DNA of 64,000 nt from NCBI RefSeq assembly GCF_040219215.1, contig NZ_JAVJSX010000006.1, forward strand, positions 1 to 64,000, read 5' to 3'. A program made the position numbers and the translations under genes. The DNA comes from Thalassobaculum_A sp040219215. Lineage in GTDB: Bacteria; Pseudomonadota; Alphaproteobacteria; Thalassobaculales; Thalassobaculaceae. Positions 32,821 to 44,071 of this stretch are shown here, piece by piece (within the stretch, counting starts at the first letter, position 1; each line of letters begins with the position of its first letter). A model generated the notes under the pieces. That model had not been told where the DNA came from, searched no databases, and worked only from the letters and a program-made list of their open reading frames with translations.

Positions 32821-32849
32821 CTTGTGTGGCATTCCCGCCACACCCATAT
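32821..32849 (+). promoter_or_regulatory. Candidate sigma32-type heat-shock promoter before clpB, overlapping an inverted repeat
   Basis: CTTGTG (32821-32826) and ACCCATAT (32842-32849) are separated by 15 bases, close to the heat-shock consensus CTTGAA and CCCCATNT. The spacer holds a perfect inverted repeat TGTGGC (32825-32830)/GCCACA (32837-32842) around ATTCCC, which could bind a repressor. Transcription would start near 32857, leaving about 150 bases of leader before the clpB ATG. This agrees with clpB being a heat-shock gene. Sequence match only. Confidence 0.6.
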
Positions 32850-33009
32850 GCGATGGTGACGGAGGGCGGTGCCATTGCGGACCGCTTCGGGATGTCAGAG
32901 GACACGCGTCGCTGATTTCCCGATATCCTTCTTCGAACGTCTGCCACATCGCCTGATTGGGGTGCGGCGGGCGGTACTGGCTGAACGCGGTACTCGACGG
33001 AGAATACTG

Positions 33010-35628
<2,619 letters not shown>

Positions 35629-35638
35629 CAGGATCCAG

Positions 35639-35682
35639 CGGCGCGAGGCGGCAGGCGCTCAGGCGTCCGTCGCCTCGCGCCG
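35639..35682. terminator. Strong hairpin between convergent clpB and carbamoyltransferase genes
   Basis: CGGCGCGAGGCG (35639-35650) pairs perfectly with CGCCTCGCGCCG (35671-35682), a 12-bp stem with a 20-base loop. The right arm lies inside the last codons of the carbamoyltransferase gene (minus strand, stop 35659-35661). No T-tract is present. It is a probable bidirectional transcription barrier or mRNA-stabilising end; inference from symmetry and position. Confidence 0.5.
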
Positions 35683-37668
35683 GCTGATCCGGAAGCCTTC
35701 CAGATAGACCGCGTCGACCTCGCTCGACAGCAGGAACGCCAACGCTTCCTCGGGCGTCTCGACGATCGGCTCGCCAGGTCCGTTGAACGACGTGTTCAGC
35801 ACCACCGGCACGCCGGTCAGGGCGTCGAACGCCTCGATCACCTTGCGGAAGCCACCGCTCGAAGCATCCACGGTCTGGATCCGCGCCGAGCCGTCCACAT
35901 GGGTGATCGCCGGCAACCCGTCGCCCCTCACCCGCGCCGTGAACAGCATGAACGGCGACACCGCCGGCGCGCCCTCGAACCATTCGCCGGCCTTCTCCTG
36001 CAGCACGGCCGGAGCAAACGGCCGCCAGTACTCCCGCCGCTTCACGTGATTCACCCGGCGCCACGTGCCCGGCCCCCTCGGGTCCGCCAGGATCGAGCGG
36101 TGGCCGAGCGCCCGCGGCCCGATCTCGCTGCGCCCTTCGAACCAGCTGACGATCCGGTCGGCCGACAGGTCTTCGGCCGCCGCTCGCGCGGGATCGGAAC
36201 AGCGCTCCACCACCAGCGCCGCACCGGCGGCATCGATCGCCCGCGTCACCGCGGCTTCGTCATACGCCAGCCCCAGATAGGCGCCCTCGGATCGTCCCGC
36301 TGCCTGGGACTGCCTGGGGACTCCAAGTACGTCGTGACTGACCGCGAGCGCCGCGCCGAGCGGCAGCCCGGAATCATCGCAGCACGGCGGCACGAATACC
36401 GACCGGAACGGTCCCTCTCGCCACAGGCGGCTGTTGGTCGGACAGTTCAGGGCGCCGCCACCACCCAGGCAGATCGTCCCGGCCGCCAGGCCCGCGGCGT
36501 GCAGGCCGTCGGCAAACCCGCGCAACTCGCCGAGCATGTTCTCCTCGAACAGGGCCTGGGCGGTCGCCGCCAGATCGACGTCGAGGGACCCGAGGTTGTC
36601 GGCCCCCATCTCACCAGGGATGCTGTGCCGGGTCGGCGCCGACGGATCGTCATACAGGCCCGGCGAACGCCGGCCGACGATCGCCTCCAACGGCTTCAGC
36701 ACCGCTCCGCGCTCACGCTTGTCACCAAGCGCGTAATCGCTGCCGAACAGTTCGAAGGCGTTTCCGATCAGGGCGCGATCGAAGAAGCGCGGCTGCCCAT
36801 AGGGCGCCAAGCCCATCAGCTTGCCGGCAGCGCTCGAATGGCCCAGCCGCAACCGCTCGCCGACGCGCTGATAGAGGTGGCCGTGCGACGCATAGGTCGG
36901 GCCGATCGGTATCAGGCGCTCGCCCTCGCCATAGGCGTAGATCCCGCCGAGATAGCCGCGCGACCGAGAATTGCCCTCGCCGTTGTCGATGGTGTAGATC
37001 GCCGCCCGCTCCAGGTCGGATTGGTAGAATGCATTGGCCGCATGCGCCAGATGGTGCGGCACCAGCAGCGCCGGCTTCGACACTCCCCGCAAGGTCGCGG
37101 TCGCCGGCATGTACCCCTGCCGAACGGAGCGAAGCTTCGACACCTGTCCACACCACCCGGCAAGGTCCCCGCGCTGAACCGTTCCCCGCCACCAGGCGGC
37201 CTGGTACGGCCAGTCCACGTTGGCGAACACCGACGCGTCGAGGTCGAGTCCCAGAGTCGGCTCGGTGAGATACTCGGTGTACGCCCCGCCGGGATGAAAG
37301 AATCCCGGGACCCGAGCGCGCGCGTTGCCGTCCATCGACCGGATCCATCGCTCGCCCGCGCGCATCGCGTCCAGCATGCTGCCGGAAAAGCCGAACCGCT
37401 CCGCCGTCGCAAGATCGACGGCCACCCGAAACTCCGATGGCTGCAGAAAAATGAACGGCCAGGACTGGCTGGTCGATACCGCAACGGTATCAACGTCGCG
37501 CCACTCGATCCCTGCGCTTCTCAAGGCGAACTCGACGAACTCGGCCGTTAGCAGGGCGCTGCGCTTGGTTCTGCTGAACCGCTCTCGCTGCAGCACGGCG
37601 ACGGTACGGCCGTTGTCGACAACCGACACGCCCGCGTCGTGCGCGAAGTTCAGCCCTATAACGATCAT
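35659..37668 (-). CDS. Carbamoyltransferase, NodU/CmcH family (copy 2)
   Basis: A 669-residue paralogue of the enzyme at 10903-12807. Both domains are present: N-terminal Kae1-like (MIVIGLNFAHDAGVSVVDNG, HHLAHAANAFYQSDLERA, GKLMGLAPYGQPRF, LGGGGALNCPTNSR) and C-terminal YrdC-like (EIGPRALGHRSILADPRG, ITHVDGSARIQTV, NTSFNGPGEPIVETP). ATG 37668 begins the conserved start. The acceptor molecule is unknown. It is convergent with clpB, and its upstream neighbours on the same strand are the Gld-like ABC genes, 72 bases away. No glycosyltransferases or natural-product genes lie nearby. Confidence 0.93.
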   Translation of the reverse strand: MIVIGLNFAHDAGVSVVDNGRTVAVLQRERFSRTKRSALLTAEFVEFALRSAGIEWRDVDTVAVSTSQSWPFIFLQPSEFRVAVDLATAERFGFSGSMLDAMRAGERWIRSMDGNARARVPGFFHPGGAYTEYLTEPTLGLDLDASVFANVDWPYQAAWWRGTVQRGDLAGWCGQVSKLRSVRQGYMPATATLRGVSKPALLVPHHLAHAANAFYQSDLERAAIYTIDNGEGNSRSRGYLGGIYAYGEGERLIPIGPTYASHGHLYQRVGERLRLGHSSAAGKLMGLAPYGQPRFFDRALIGNAFELFGSDYALGDKRERGAVLKPLEAIVGRRSPGLYDDPSAPTRHSIPGEMGADNLGSLDVDLAATAQALFEENMLGELRGFADGLHAAGLAAGTICLGGGGALNCPTNSRLWREGPFRSVFVPPCCDDSGLPLGAALAVSHDVLGVPRQSQAAGRSEGAYLGLAYDEAAVTRAIDAAGAALVVERCSDPARAAAEDLSADRIVSWFEGRSEIGPRALGHRSILADPRGPGTWRRVNHVKRREYWRPFAPAVLQEKAGEWFEGAPAVSPFMLFTARVRGDGLPAITHVDGSARIQTVDASSGGFRKVIEAFDALTGVPVVLNTSFNGPGEPIVETPEEALAFLLSSEVDAVYLEGFRISRREATDA

Positions 37669-37740
37669 GGCGTCTCGGTCTCCATTCACCCGCGTGAACG
37701 GGTAGCACCCACCTCACCGCCACTCAACGCCGCAAGCCGG

Positions 37741-38790
37741 TCAGGATCCTTCGGCGGGCTTGGTCAGGGATTCCAGCGTGGCGTGAAGCCGGTCCATGTC
37801 ATAGGACGACAGGCGATAAGCCCAGCCGCTGGTCTGTGCGCGGACCGCCTCGCCGAGCTTCCGGGCGTCTTCGGTGGCATCATCCGCGACCGCCACTTCA
37901 GCCCGCAGCCACGGTTCGGCAGTTCCAGCCTGATCGGCGGGAACCGCACCGAAGTCCACGGTGATGGTCAGACCATCCTTGGTCTTGAACACTCCGCCGC
38001 CCAGTCCTGCGTTGAAGTCCAGTCCCTCGGCCGACCGCACATCGTCGAACAGCAGCTTGTCGATCACCGTCGCCGCGTTGTTCACCGAATACTGCAGCGT
38101 CACCTTGCGGCTCGACGGCAGGCCTACGATCTTGAACTCCTCGCCGGATCGAACGAGTTCCAGGACCTCCCCGGAAGCCGACGTCAACGTCGCCGAGACA
38201 ATGGTGTCCTTCGGGATGTTCATGATCTCGCGCGGCAGCCATTGCACCGGTCCGCCCCGCAGGTCTAGTTCGCCTTCGGCCAGATAGGTCTGTGCCTCAT
38301 GGCTGCGCCGGACATAGACCATGGGCTTGCCGCCGGTCAGGCTCTCCCGTTTCTTGCCGACGTGCAGATCGACCAGGGTCTCGCCCTGCGAGGTGGTAAC
38401 GACGACGCGCGCGGCTTTCGAGTCCTTCTGCGCAACGTCGCGGAGGTTCAGGCGAGCCGAGCGCTCGGCGTCGTTCGTCTTGCGTTCGATCAGTTCGATC
38501 TGCCCGAGGTCGAACAGCAGCTTGCGGACCAGATCGGTGCGCACCGGAAAACCGTCACGCTCCGCGAGGATCCATCCGGCATCCGTGCGAATCAGGGTGA
38601 TAGGCGCGTCGGCCCGGAGCACCTGGACCTGGCTGACGTCACCGGCTTTCGCCTCGAGCGTTGGGTACGGCCGCACGGCGTCGACGCCGGTGCGGGTCTC
38701 GGCGGTGCGGTCGATCACCGCCGCGGTTGCACCGAGCGTAGTCGCCAGGGCCGCCGCGCCAAGCAGGATGACGGTGCGTCGTCTGATCAT
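37741..38790 (-). CDS. DUF4340 domain-containing protein
   Basis: A 349-residue protein with an N-terminal membrane helix (about 7-27) followed by repeated DUF4340 modules, each with a beta-rich pattern such as WILAERDGFPVRTDLVRKLL and DLNLRDV-like ends. DUF4340 proteins are encoded with GldG-type membrane proteins and ABC permeases, as here. ATG 38790 gives the conserved start; the upstream extension is out of family. The role is unknown: probably a periplasmic or inner-membrane part of the ABC system. It ends the five-gene minus-strand group 42211-37741. Confidence 0.88.
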   Translation of the reverse strand: MIRRRTVILLGAAALATTLGATAAVIDRTAETRTGVDAVRPYPTLEAKAGDVSQVQVLRADAPITLIRTDAGWILAERDGFPVRTDLVRKLLFDLGQIELIERKTNDAERSARLNLRDVAQKDSKAARVVVTTSQGETLVDLHVGKKRESLTGGKPMVYVRRSHEAQTYLAEGELDLRGGPVQWLPREIMNIPKDTIVSATLTSASGEVLELVRSGEEFKIVGLPSSRKVTLQYSVNNAATVIDKLLFDDVRSAEGLDFNAGLGGGVFKTKDGLTITVDFGAVPADQAGTAEPWLRAEVAVADDATEDARKLGEAVRAQTSGWAYRLSSYDMDRLHATLESLTKPAEGS

Positions 38791-38800
38791 CGTGCGCTCC

Positions 38801-40756
38801 TCACGCTTCAACCATGGTGCGGCGGGCGCGCCGTCGGACCCGCCATACCGCCAGGAGGATGGCAAACACCGCCACCAGGATCGGCATCAGCGCGATGTTG
38901 GCGAACAGCACCTTGCTTTCCAGCCGTTCCACGTCCTCCCGGAGCGAACGTTGAACCCCGCGCAGCTCCGAACGGACCCGCAGGATCTGGCGCTGGTACT
39001 CCTGCACCTGTCGGCGCTCGTCCTCGCTCAGCGCCACCGGACCGCCGGTTCCGGCCTGCCGGTTCCGCAGGGCGTCCAGCTTCTTCTGGGTCTCGGTAAG
39101 CGTCTCCCGCAACTCCTGCTCCTTGGCCTGGAACTTGCGGTCAGCCTCGCGCTTGATCTGCTCGATCACCTCGAACGGCCGGTAGGACGACCCCTGGCCA
39201 CGCAGGTCCAGAAGTGCTGACGAACCGGTCAATGCGTCGAGTGCGTTGGCGACGAAGTCGCCATTGCCGGCCCCCGGTACCGCGACACGACGGCCATAGA
39301 ATTCCCGGAACTGGACCCAGAATCGGTCGGTCAGGACGTCGGTGTCGGCGACCACAATCGCCTCGATCGGCTGCTTCGACTCGGTCAGCACGGTGTCGAA
39401 TGTTGCCGTCGGGTCGTCGTCCTGCCCGTCGGCAAGCGGCGGCCGGCCGTCGGGAAACCCGGTCTTGACGTTGCCGGTCACCATGGCCGCGATCGTGAAC
39501 CGCTCCGGCCCCGCCACGTAGTTGCGCAGAAGTTTCTCCGGCTCCGGCACCGGGCCCAGCAGTTCCTTGACGTCGATCAGCATCGAGCCGGGGCTCGAGC
39601 GGACCAACGGGTCGAGCTTGATCGAAGCGCCGTCCTTGGCCTTGAGATAACCGGCGCTGGCCACCGCCAGACTGTCGATCTGCGCGGTGATCGGCGAATT
39701 GCGCTCCAGATTCGGTCCGCGCAGCAGCAGCCAGGGCACGTAGGTGATGAAGCTGCGGCCGTCGCGCGCGCCGACCCGCCGGGCCCCGAACCGGTCGCCG
39801 ACCACCTGGTCGGTCGGCATCTCCAGCCCCCAGGCGTCGAAGAGCGGCTGCAGCGTGCTCGAGGGCACGTTGCCCATCGGGCCGCCGGTCATGGCGCCGG
39901 CCTGTGACTCGGCGAACGGGTCGACGAAGATCGCCGCCTTGCCGCCGCCCAGGATGTACTGGTCGACCGCGAACAGGGTGCGCGGCGACAGGTTGCTCGG
40001 TTGGGCGATCAGCAGGATCGTGATGTCTTCCGGGATCTTCTGGATGTCGCTGTCGAGGGTCTGGACCTCCAGGATCTCCTTGATCCGCTCGGCGACCACC
40101 ATTGGCGGGGTCTGTTCCGGCCGGCCCATCTGGCCCATCCGAACTTCGCCGTCGAGCTTCATCGATCCGAGGATCCCGACCTTGCCGATCCACCCCTTGG
40201 ACAGCGAATGGATCATCTTGGTCAGGTCGTACTCGAGGAACGCCTCGCGGTCCGGCTGCAGGAACGGGATGGTCTCGATGTCGTCGGTCATGTTGCTGCC
40301 GGCGAGACCGAAGAACACCGTGCCGTCGGTGCCTTCCAGCGGGATCTGCTGCAGCCCGTACGACACCGCCCGGTCCTCCACCGGGGTGAACGGCGTCGGG
40401 TCGTAGATCTCCAGAACAACCTTGCCGCCGGAGCGGTTGGCGTACTCGCGCAGCACATCCTGAACGCGCTCGGCATATACCCCGTAGGACGGGACCTTGG
40501 TGCCGAGTTGCTTGGAGTAGAACAGGCGCAGCGTGACCGGTTCCACGATTCCGTCGAGCACCCGCTGGGTAGCGGGCGACAGCGAGTAGAGCTTGTCGGA
40601 CGTCAGGTCCAGCCGCTGGGTCGTCAGCGTGAAGGACACCAGAACGTTGACCGCCACGAACAGGACGGCCAGCAGGGCCAGGGCGATCGCGGTCAGGCGC
40701 GCGGGGTCACGCCGCGCAGTGCCGGCGCCCGACGGGGCGAGATCACTGGTGGTCAT
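38801..40756 (-). CDS. GldG-like ABC transport auxiliary protein
   Basis: A 651-residue protein of the GldG/ABC-auxiliary family (PF09822 type). An N-terminal membrane helix (about 22-45), a large extracytoplasmic region with repeated TSDKLYSLSPATQRVLDGI and a DSDIQKIPEDITILLIAQP-type segment, a coiled region (about 525-610), and a C-terminal helix (about 617-638) are visible. In Bacteroidetes GldA, GldF and GldG form a gliding-related ABC complex; in Proteobacteria relatives serve an unknown export role. A TTG at 40762 would overlap the permease stop; the ATG at 40756 is used. Confidence 0.9.
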   Translation of the reverse strand: MTTSDLAPSGAGTARRDPARLTAIALALLAVLFVAVNVLVSFTLTTQRLDLTSDKLYSLSPATQRVLDGIVEPVTLRLFYSKQLGTKVPSYGVYAERVQDVLREYANRSGGKVVLEIYDPTPFTPVEDRAVSYGLQQIPLEGTDGTVFFGLAGSNMTDDIETIPFLQPDREAFLEYDLTKMIHSLSKGWIGKVGILGSMKLDGEVRMGQMGRPEQTPPMVVAERIKEILEVQTLDSDIQKIPEDITILLIAQPSNLSPRTLFAVDQYILGGGKAAIFVDPFAESQAGAMTGGPMGNVPSSTLQPLFDAWGLEMPTDQVVGDRFGARRVGARDGRSFITYVPWLLLRGPNLERNSPITAQIDSLAVASAGYLKAKDGASIKLDPLVRSSPGSMLIDVKELLGPVPEPEKLLRNYVAGPERFTIAAMVTGNVKTGFPDGRPPLADGQDDDPTATFDTVLTESKQPIEAIVVADTDVLTDRFWVQFREFYGRRVAVPGAGNGDFVANALDALTGSSALLDLRGQGSSYRPFEVIEQIKREADRKFQAKEQELRETLTETQKKLDALRNRQAGTGGPVALSEDERRQVQEYQRQILRVRSELRGVQRSLREDVERLESKVLFANIALMPILVAVFAILLAVWRVRRRARRTMVEA

Positions 40757-40758
40757 GG

Positions 40759-41493
40759 TCAATCCGCCTTCTTGAGATCGACGATCAGCGCGTTGGCAAA
40801 CAGCGCCAGCACGATGACCGAACCGAAGAAGATCGCGTCGCGCAGGTCGATGACACCGCGGGCGATCGACTGGAAGTGCGTGAGGAATCCGAACCCGGCA
40901 ATCAGGTCGACAACGATCGCCGGCGCCCAGCCACGGAAAGCCTCCAGCACCGCGTCCGAACCGGCCAGCGCGAACACGAACAGGGCGGCTGTGGTCACCA
41001 CGAAGGCGATGACCTGGTTCTTGGTGGTTGCCGAGATCATCGAGCCGACTGCCAGGAATGCCCCGGCCATCAGCAGGCTGCCGACATAGGATGCCAGGAT
41101 CACCCCGTTATCCGGGTTGCCCAGCAGATTGACCGTGATCCACAACGGGAAGGTCAGGATCACCGCGATCGCCGTGAATGCCCAGGCCGCCAGGAACTTG
41201 GCGATCACCGCCTCGCTCATGGTGATCGGCAGGGTCAGGAACAGCTCGATCGTGCCGGTCCGGCGCTCCTCGGCCCACAGCCGCATGGACAGTGCCGGTA
41301 CCAGGAACAGGTACAGCCACGGGTGGAACGTGAAGAACGGCTGCAGATCGGCCTGGCCGCGCTGCAGCAGGCCGCCGACGAAGAAGGTCAGCGCCCCGGC
41401 CAGCGCCAGGAAGATCACGATGAAGATGTAGGCGAGCGGCGTGGCGAAGTAGCCGCGCAACTCGCGGCGCATGATCAGCCCGACATTACGCAT
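40759..41493 (-). CDS. ABC transporter permease (GldF/ABC-2 type)
   Basis: A 244-residue integral membrane protein with six predicted helices, for example PLAYIFIVIFLALAGALTF, AFLAVGSMISATT and AIFFGSVIVLALFANAL, and the ABC-2 signature EERRTGTIELFLTLPITMSEAVIAKF in the first cytoplasmic loop. It belongs to the GldF-like subgroup. It overlaps the ATPase gene by eight bases and lies two bases before the GldG-like gene, so the four genes are one operon. Confidence 0.93.
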   Translation of the reverse strand: MRNVGLIMRRELRGYFATPLAYIFIVIFLALAGALTFFVGGLLQRGQADLQPFFTFHPWLYLFLVPALSMRLWAEERRTGTIELFLTLPITMSEAVIAKFLAAWAFTAIAVILTFPLWITVNLLGNPDNGVILASYVGSLLMAGAFLAVGSMISATTKNQVIAFVVTTAALFVFALAGSDAVLEAFRGWAPAIVVDLIAGFGFLTHFQSIARGVIDLRDAIFFGSVIVLALFANALIVDLKKAD

Positions 41494-42211
41494 TGGCGGT
41501 CACCTCGCGGAACACATCGTCCAGGTTCCGGCTGGCCGACAGGCCGCGCAAACCTTCCGGGGTGTCGTCGGCCAGGATCCGGCCGCGCGCGATGATCATG
41601 GCGCGCGAGCACACCGCATCGACCTCTTCCAGGATGTGGGTCGAGATCACGATCGCCTTGGTCGCCGCCATCGCCTTGATCAGCTTGCGCACTTCGAACT
41701 TCTGGTTCGGGTCCAGGCCGTCGGTCGGCTCGTCCAGGATCAGCACCGCCGGATCGTGCAGCAGCGCCTGGGCCAATCCGACTCGGCGCTTGAAGCCCTT
41801 GGACAGCGTCTCGATCGGCTGGTGGATGACCTCCTCCAGCCGGGTCTTGGCGATCGCCGCGGTCACGCGTTCCCGGCGCTCGGTGCCGTTGTAGCCGCGG
41901 ATGCCCGCGATGAAGTCGAGGAACCCGATCGTCGTCATGTCCGGATAGGCCGGCGCCCCCTCCGGCAGGTAACCGAAGCTGCGTTTCGCGGCGATCGGAT
42001 TCTCCAGTACGTCATGCCCGCAGATCACCGCCGTACCAACACTCGGCGCGAGGAATCCGCAGATCATCTTCATTGTCGTGGACTTGCCGGCGCCGTTCGG
42101 GCCGAGGAAGCCGAGGACCTCGCCGGTCGCGACCTCAAAGCTGAGATCGTCTACCGCGGTCTTCGGCCCGAAGCGTTTGACCAGACCACGCACCGATAGG
42201 GCGTTCGTCAT
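41486..42211 (-). CDS. ABC transporter ATP-binding protein (GldA-like)
   Basis: A 241-residue ABC ATPase with Walker A GPNGAGKSTT, Q-loop in SFGYLPEGAPAYPDMT, signature LSKGFKRRVGLAQALLHDP, Walker B VLILDEPTDGLDP and H-loop STHILEEVD. The signature LSKG instead of LSGG is typical for the GldA/multidrug-like subgroup. ATG 42211 begins the conserved start. It heads the operon with the permease, GldG-like and DUF4340 genes and is divergent from the cyclase, with 116 bases between. Confidence 0.93.
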   Translation of the reverse strand: MTNALSVRGLVKRFGPKTAVDDLSFEVATGEVLGFLGPNGAGKSTTMKMICGFLAPSVGTAVICGHDVLENPIAAKRSFGYLPEGAPAYPDMTTIGFLDFIAGIRGYNGTERRERVTAAIAKTRLEEVIHQPIETLSKGFKRRVGLAQALLHDPAVLILDEPTDGLDPNQKFEVRKLIKAMAATKAIVISTHILEEVDAVCSRAMIIARGRILADDTPEGLRGLSASRNLDDVFREVTANA

Positions 42212-42327
42212 GTCCGATGCGACCATTTGTAAATGAAAACCATGCCTAAGTCGGCGGTGCGTGGTGTACCAATTTCCCCACGATTTTCAAGTGATTGCGG
42301 TAGTATCTTGGATATTGTGGAGCGATT

Positions 42328-44043
42328 ATGGCAGCTACCGTCGATCACCCAGCCACCGCCCGAACCGCCTCGACGGGAAGCATCGTTGCGCGCTGGCGCA
42401 CGGCATCGGGACTGATTCTGTTCAGCTATGTGCTCTCGCACCTGCTGAACCATGCCACCGGGATCTGGTCGCTCGAGGCGCTCGCGTATTTCCGCGAGCC
42501 GTTCGTGCTGGTCTGGCGCAATCCGGTCGGCACCGGCCTGCTGTACGGCGCCTTGACTGTCCACGTCGTGATCGCCCTGCGCGCGATCTGGCTGCGGGAC
42601 TCCTTCCGCGCGATGAGTTGGGCGGAGATCGCTCAGTTGCTGCTCGGCCTCTCGATCCCATTGCTGCTGGTCGACCACGCGATCGCCACCCGCTACGCCA
42701 GCGCCGCCTTCGGGGTGAACGACGACTACACCTTCGTGCTGCTGAACATGTGGGTGTTCGCACCGTTCCTGTCGGTCAAGCAGCCGGTGGCCCTGGTCGT
42801 TGCCTGGATGCATGGCTGCGTCGGGCTGTATCTGTGGCTGCGTTTCCGGCCCTGGTTTGACCGTGCCGCGCCGTGGCTGCTGGCGGCAGCGGTGACCATA
42901 CCAACCGCGGCGCTGGGCGGCTTCATCGCCGCCGGCATGACGATCCGGGAGTTGGCGCAGGATCCGGTGTGGCTGCAGAACGCCGTTGCCGCGATGAACC
43001 TGCCGTCGAACGCGGACATCGGCACGGTCTACCGCTACATCGACAACGCCCGCATGGGTTTCGTGCTGCTGGTGGCGGCGGCGCTGGCGGGCCGAACCGT
43101 GCGGCTGACCGTGGAGCGTCGCAGCCACGACGCCATCCTGCGCTACGGCAGCGGACGCAGCGTGCGCGCGACCGTCGGCATGACGGTCCTGGCGGTCAGC
43201 AGGGCCAACGGCATTCCACACGCGTCGGTGTGCGGCGGGCGCGGGCGCTGCTCGACCTGCCGCATCCGAATCGGTGCGAGGCTGGAAGCGCTGCCGGAGC
43301 CAAGCGACGCCGAGGCCAAGGTTCTGCGCCGTATCGCTGCTCCACCGAACGTGCGGTTGGCCTGCCAGACGATGATTGTCGACGGGCTCGAGGTCATGCC
43401 GCTGCTGCCGCCGCACGCCGCCGGAGTATCCGAGGCGCATGGCGGGCCCAGCTACCTGCAGGGCCGGGAGTTGGATATCGCGGTCCTGTTCGCGGACCTG
43501 CGCGGGTTCACGCAGATATCCGAGCAGCGCCTGCCCTATGACGTGGTGTTCATCCTGAATCGGTACTTCGCCGAGATGGGGGCCGCGATCGAAGGTGCCG
43601 GTGGCCGGATCGACAAGTTCATCGGCGACGGGATCATGGCGCTGTTCGGCGTCGACTCCGACCCGGCCACCGGCTCACGCCAGGCGCTCGCCGCCGCCCG
43701 GGCGATGAGTGAACGGCTGGCCGACCTGAACGCCAGTCTGGAAGGCGACCTGAGCGAGCCACTGCGGATCGGCATCGGCGTGCACCTGGGTCCGGCGATC
43801 GTCGGAGAGATGGGCTACGGCCGGGTACGCGGCGTCACCGCCGTCGGCGACACGGTCAACACCGCCAGTCGGCTTGAGAGCATGACCAAGGAGCATGGCG
43901 CGCAGTTCATCGTCTCGCAGGTCGTGGTCGAGGCCGCCGGAGCCGACCTGGAGCCCGCCCCCACCCTGGAGATCGACATCCGAGGCCGTCGCCAGACCCT
44001 GGCGGTCCGGGTGGTGATGGACGCGTCCGAGCTTCCAACCTGA
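42328..44043 (+). CDS. Class III adenylate cyclase with histidine-rich membrane anchor and 2Fe-2S ferredoxin domain
   Basis: A 571-residue protein in three modules. Residues about 25-265 form a membrane domain with some six helices and conserved histidines in SYVLSHLLNHATG, LTVHVVIAL, VDHAIATRY and WMHGCVGLYLW, like the diheme-b anchor of succinate dehydrogenase and of the redox-controlled cyclase CyaC of Sinorhizobium. Residues about 275-365 are a ferredoxin (SVCGGRGRCSTC with CX5CX2C, then RLACQTM). Residues about 385-560 are a cyclase homology domain with both metal Asp residues (FADLRGFT, IGDGIMALFG) and the transition-state Asn/Arg (GDTVNTASRLES). Together this suggests cAMP synthesis controlled by the respiratory redox state. 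The adenylate rather than guanylate specificity is inferred. It is divergent from the ABC operon. Confidence 0.92.
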   Translation: MAATVDHPATARTASTGSIVARWRTASGLILFSYVLSHLLNHATGIWSLEALAYFREPFVLVWRNPVGTGLLYGALTVHVVIALRAIWLRDSFRAMSWAEIAQLLLGLSIPLLLVDHAIATRYASAAFGVNDDYTFVLLNMWVFAPFLSVKQPVALVVAWMHGCVGLYLWLRFRPWFDRAAPWLLAAAVTIPTAALGGFIAAGMTIRELAQDPVWLQNAVAAMNLPSNADIGTVYRYIDNARMGFVLLVAAALAGRTVRLTVERRSHDAILRYGSGRSVRATVGMTVLAVSRANGIPHASVCGGRGRCSTCRIRIGARLEALPEPSDAEAKVLRRIAAPPNVRLACQTMIVDGLEVMPLLPPHAAGVSEAHGGPSYLQGRELDIAVLFADLRGFTQISEQRLPYDVVFILNRYFAEMGAAIEGAGGRIDKFIGDGIMALFGVDSDPATGSRQALAAARAMSERLADLNASLEGDLSEPLRIGIGVHLGPAIVGEMGYGRVRGVTAVGDTVNTASRLESMTKEHGAQFIVSQVVVEAAGADLEPAPTLEIDIRGRRQTLAVRVVMDASELPT

Positions 44044-44071
44044 CGCCCCGCGGGCGGCGATGCATCTGCCC

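Noticed and set aside
40001..41089. 362-codon plus-strand frame
   Set aside because: Antisense to the GldG-like gene and permease; its composition follows from those genes, and it has no start context or family motif.
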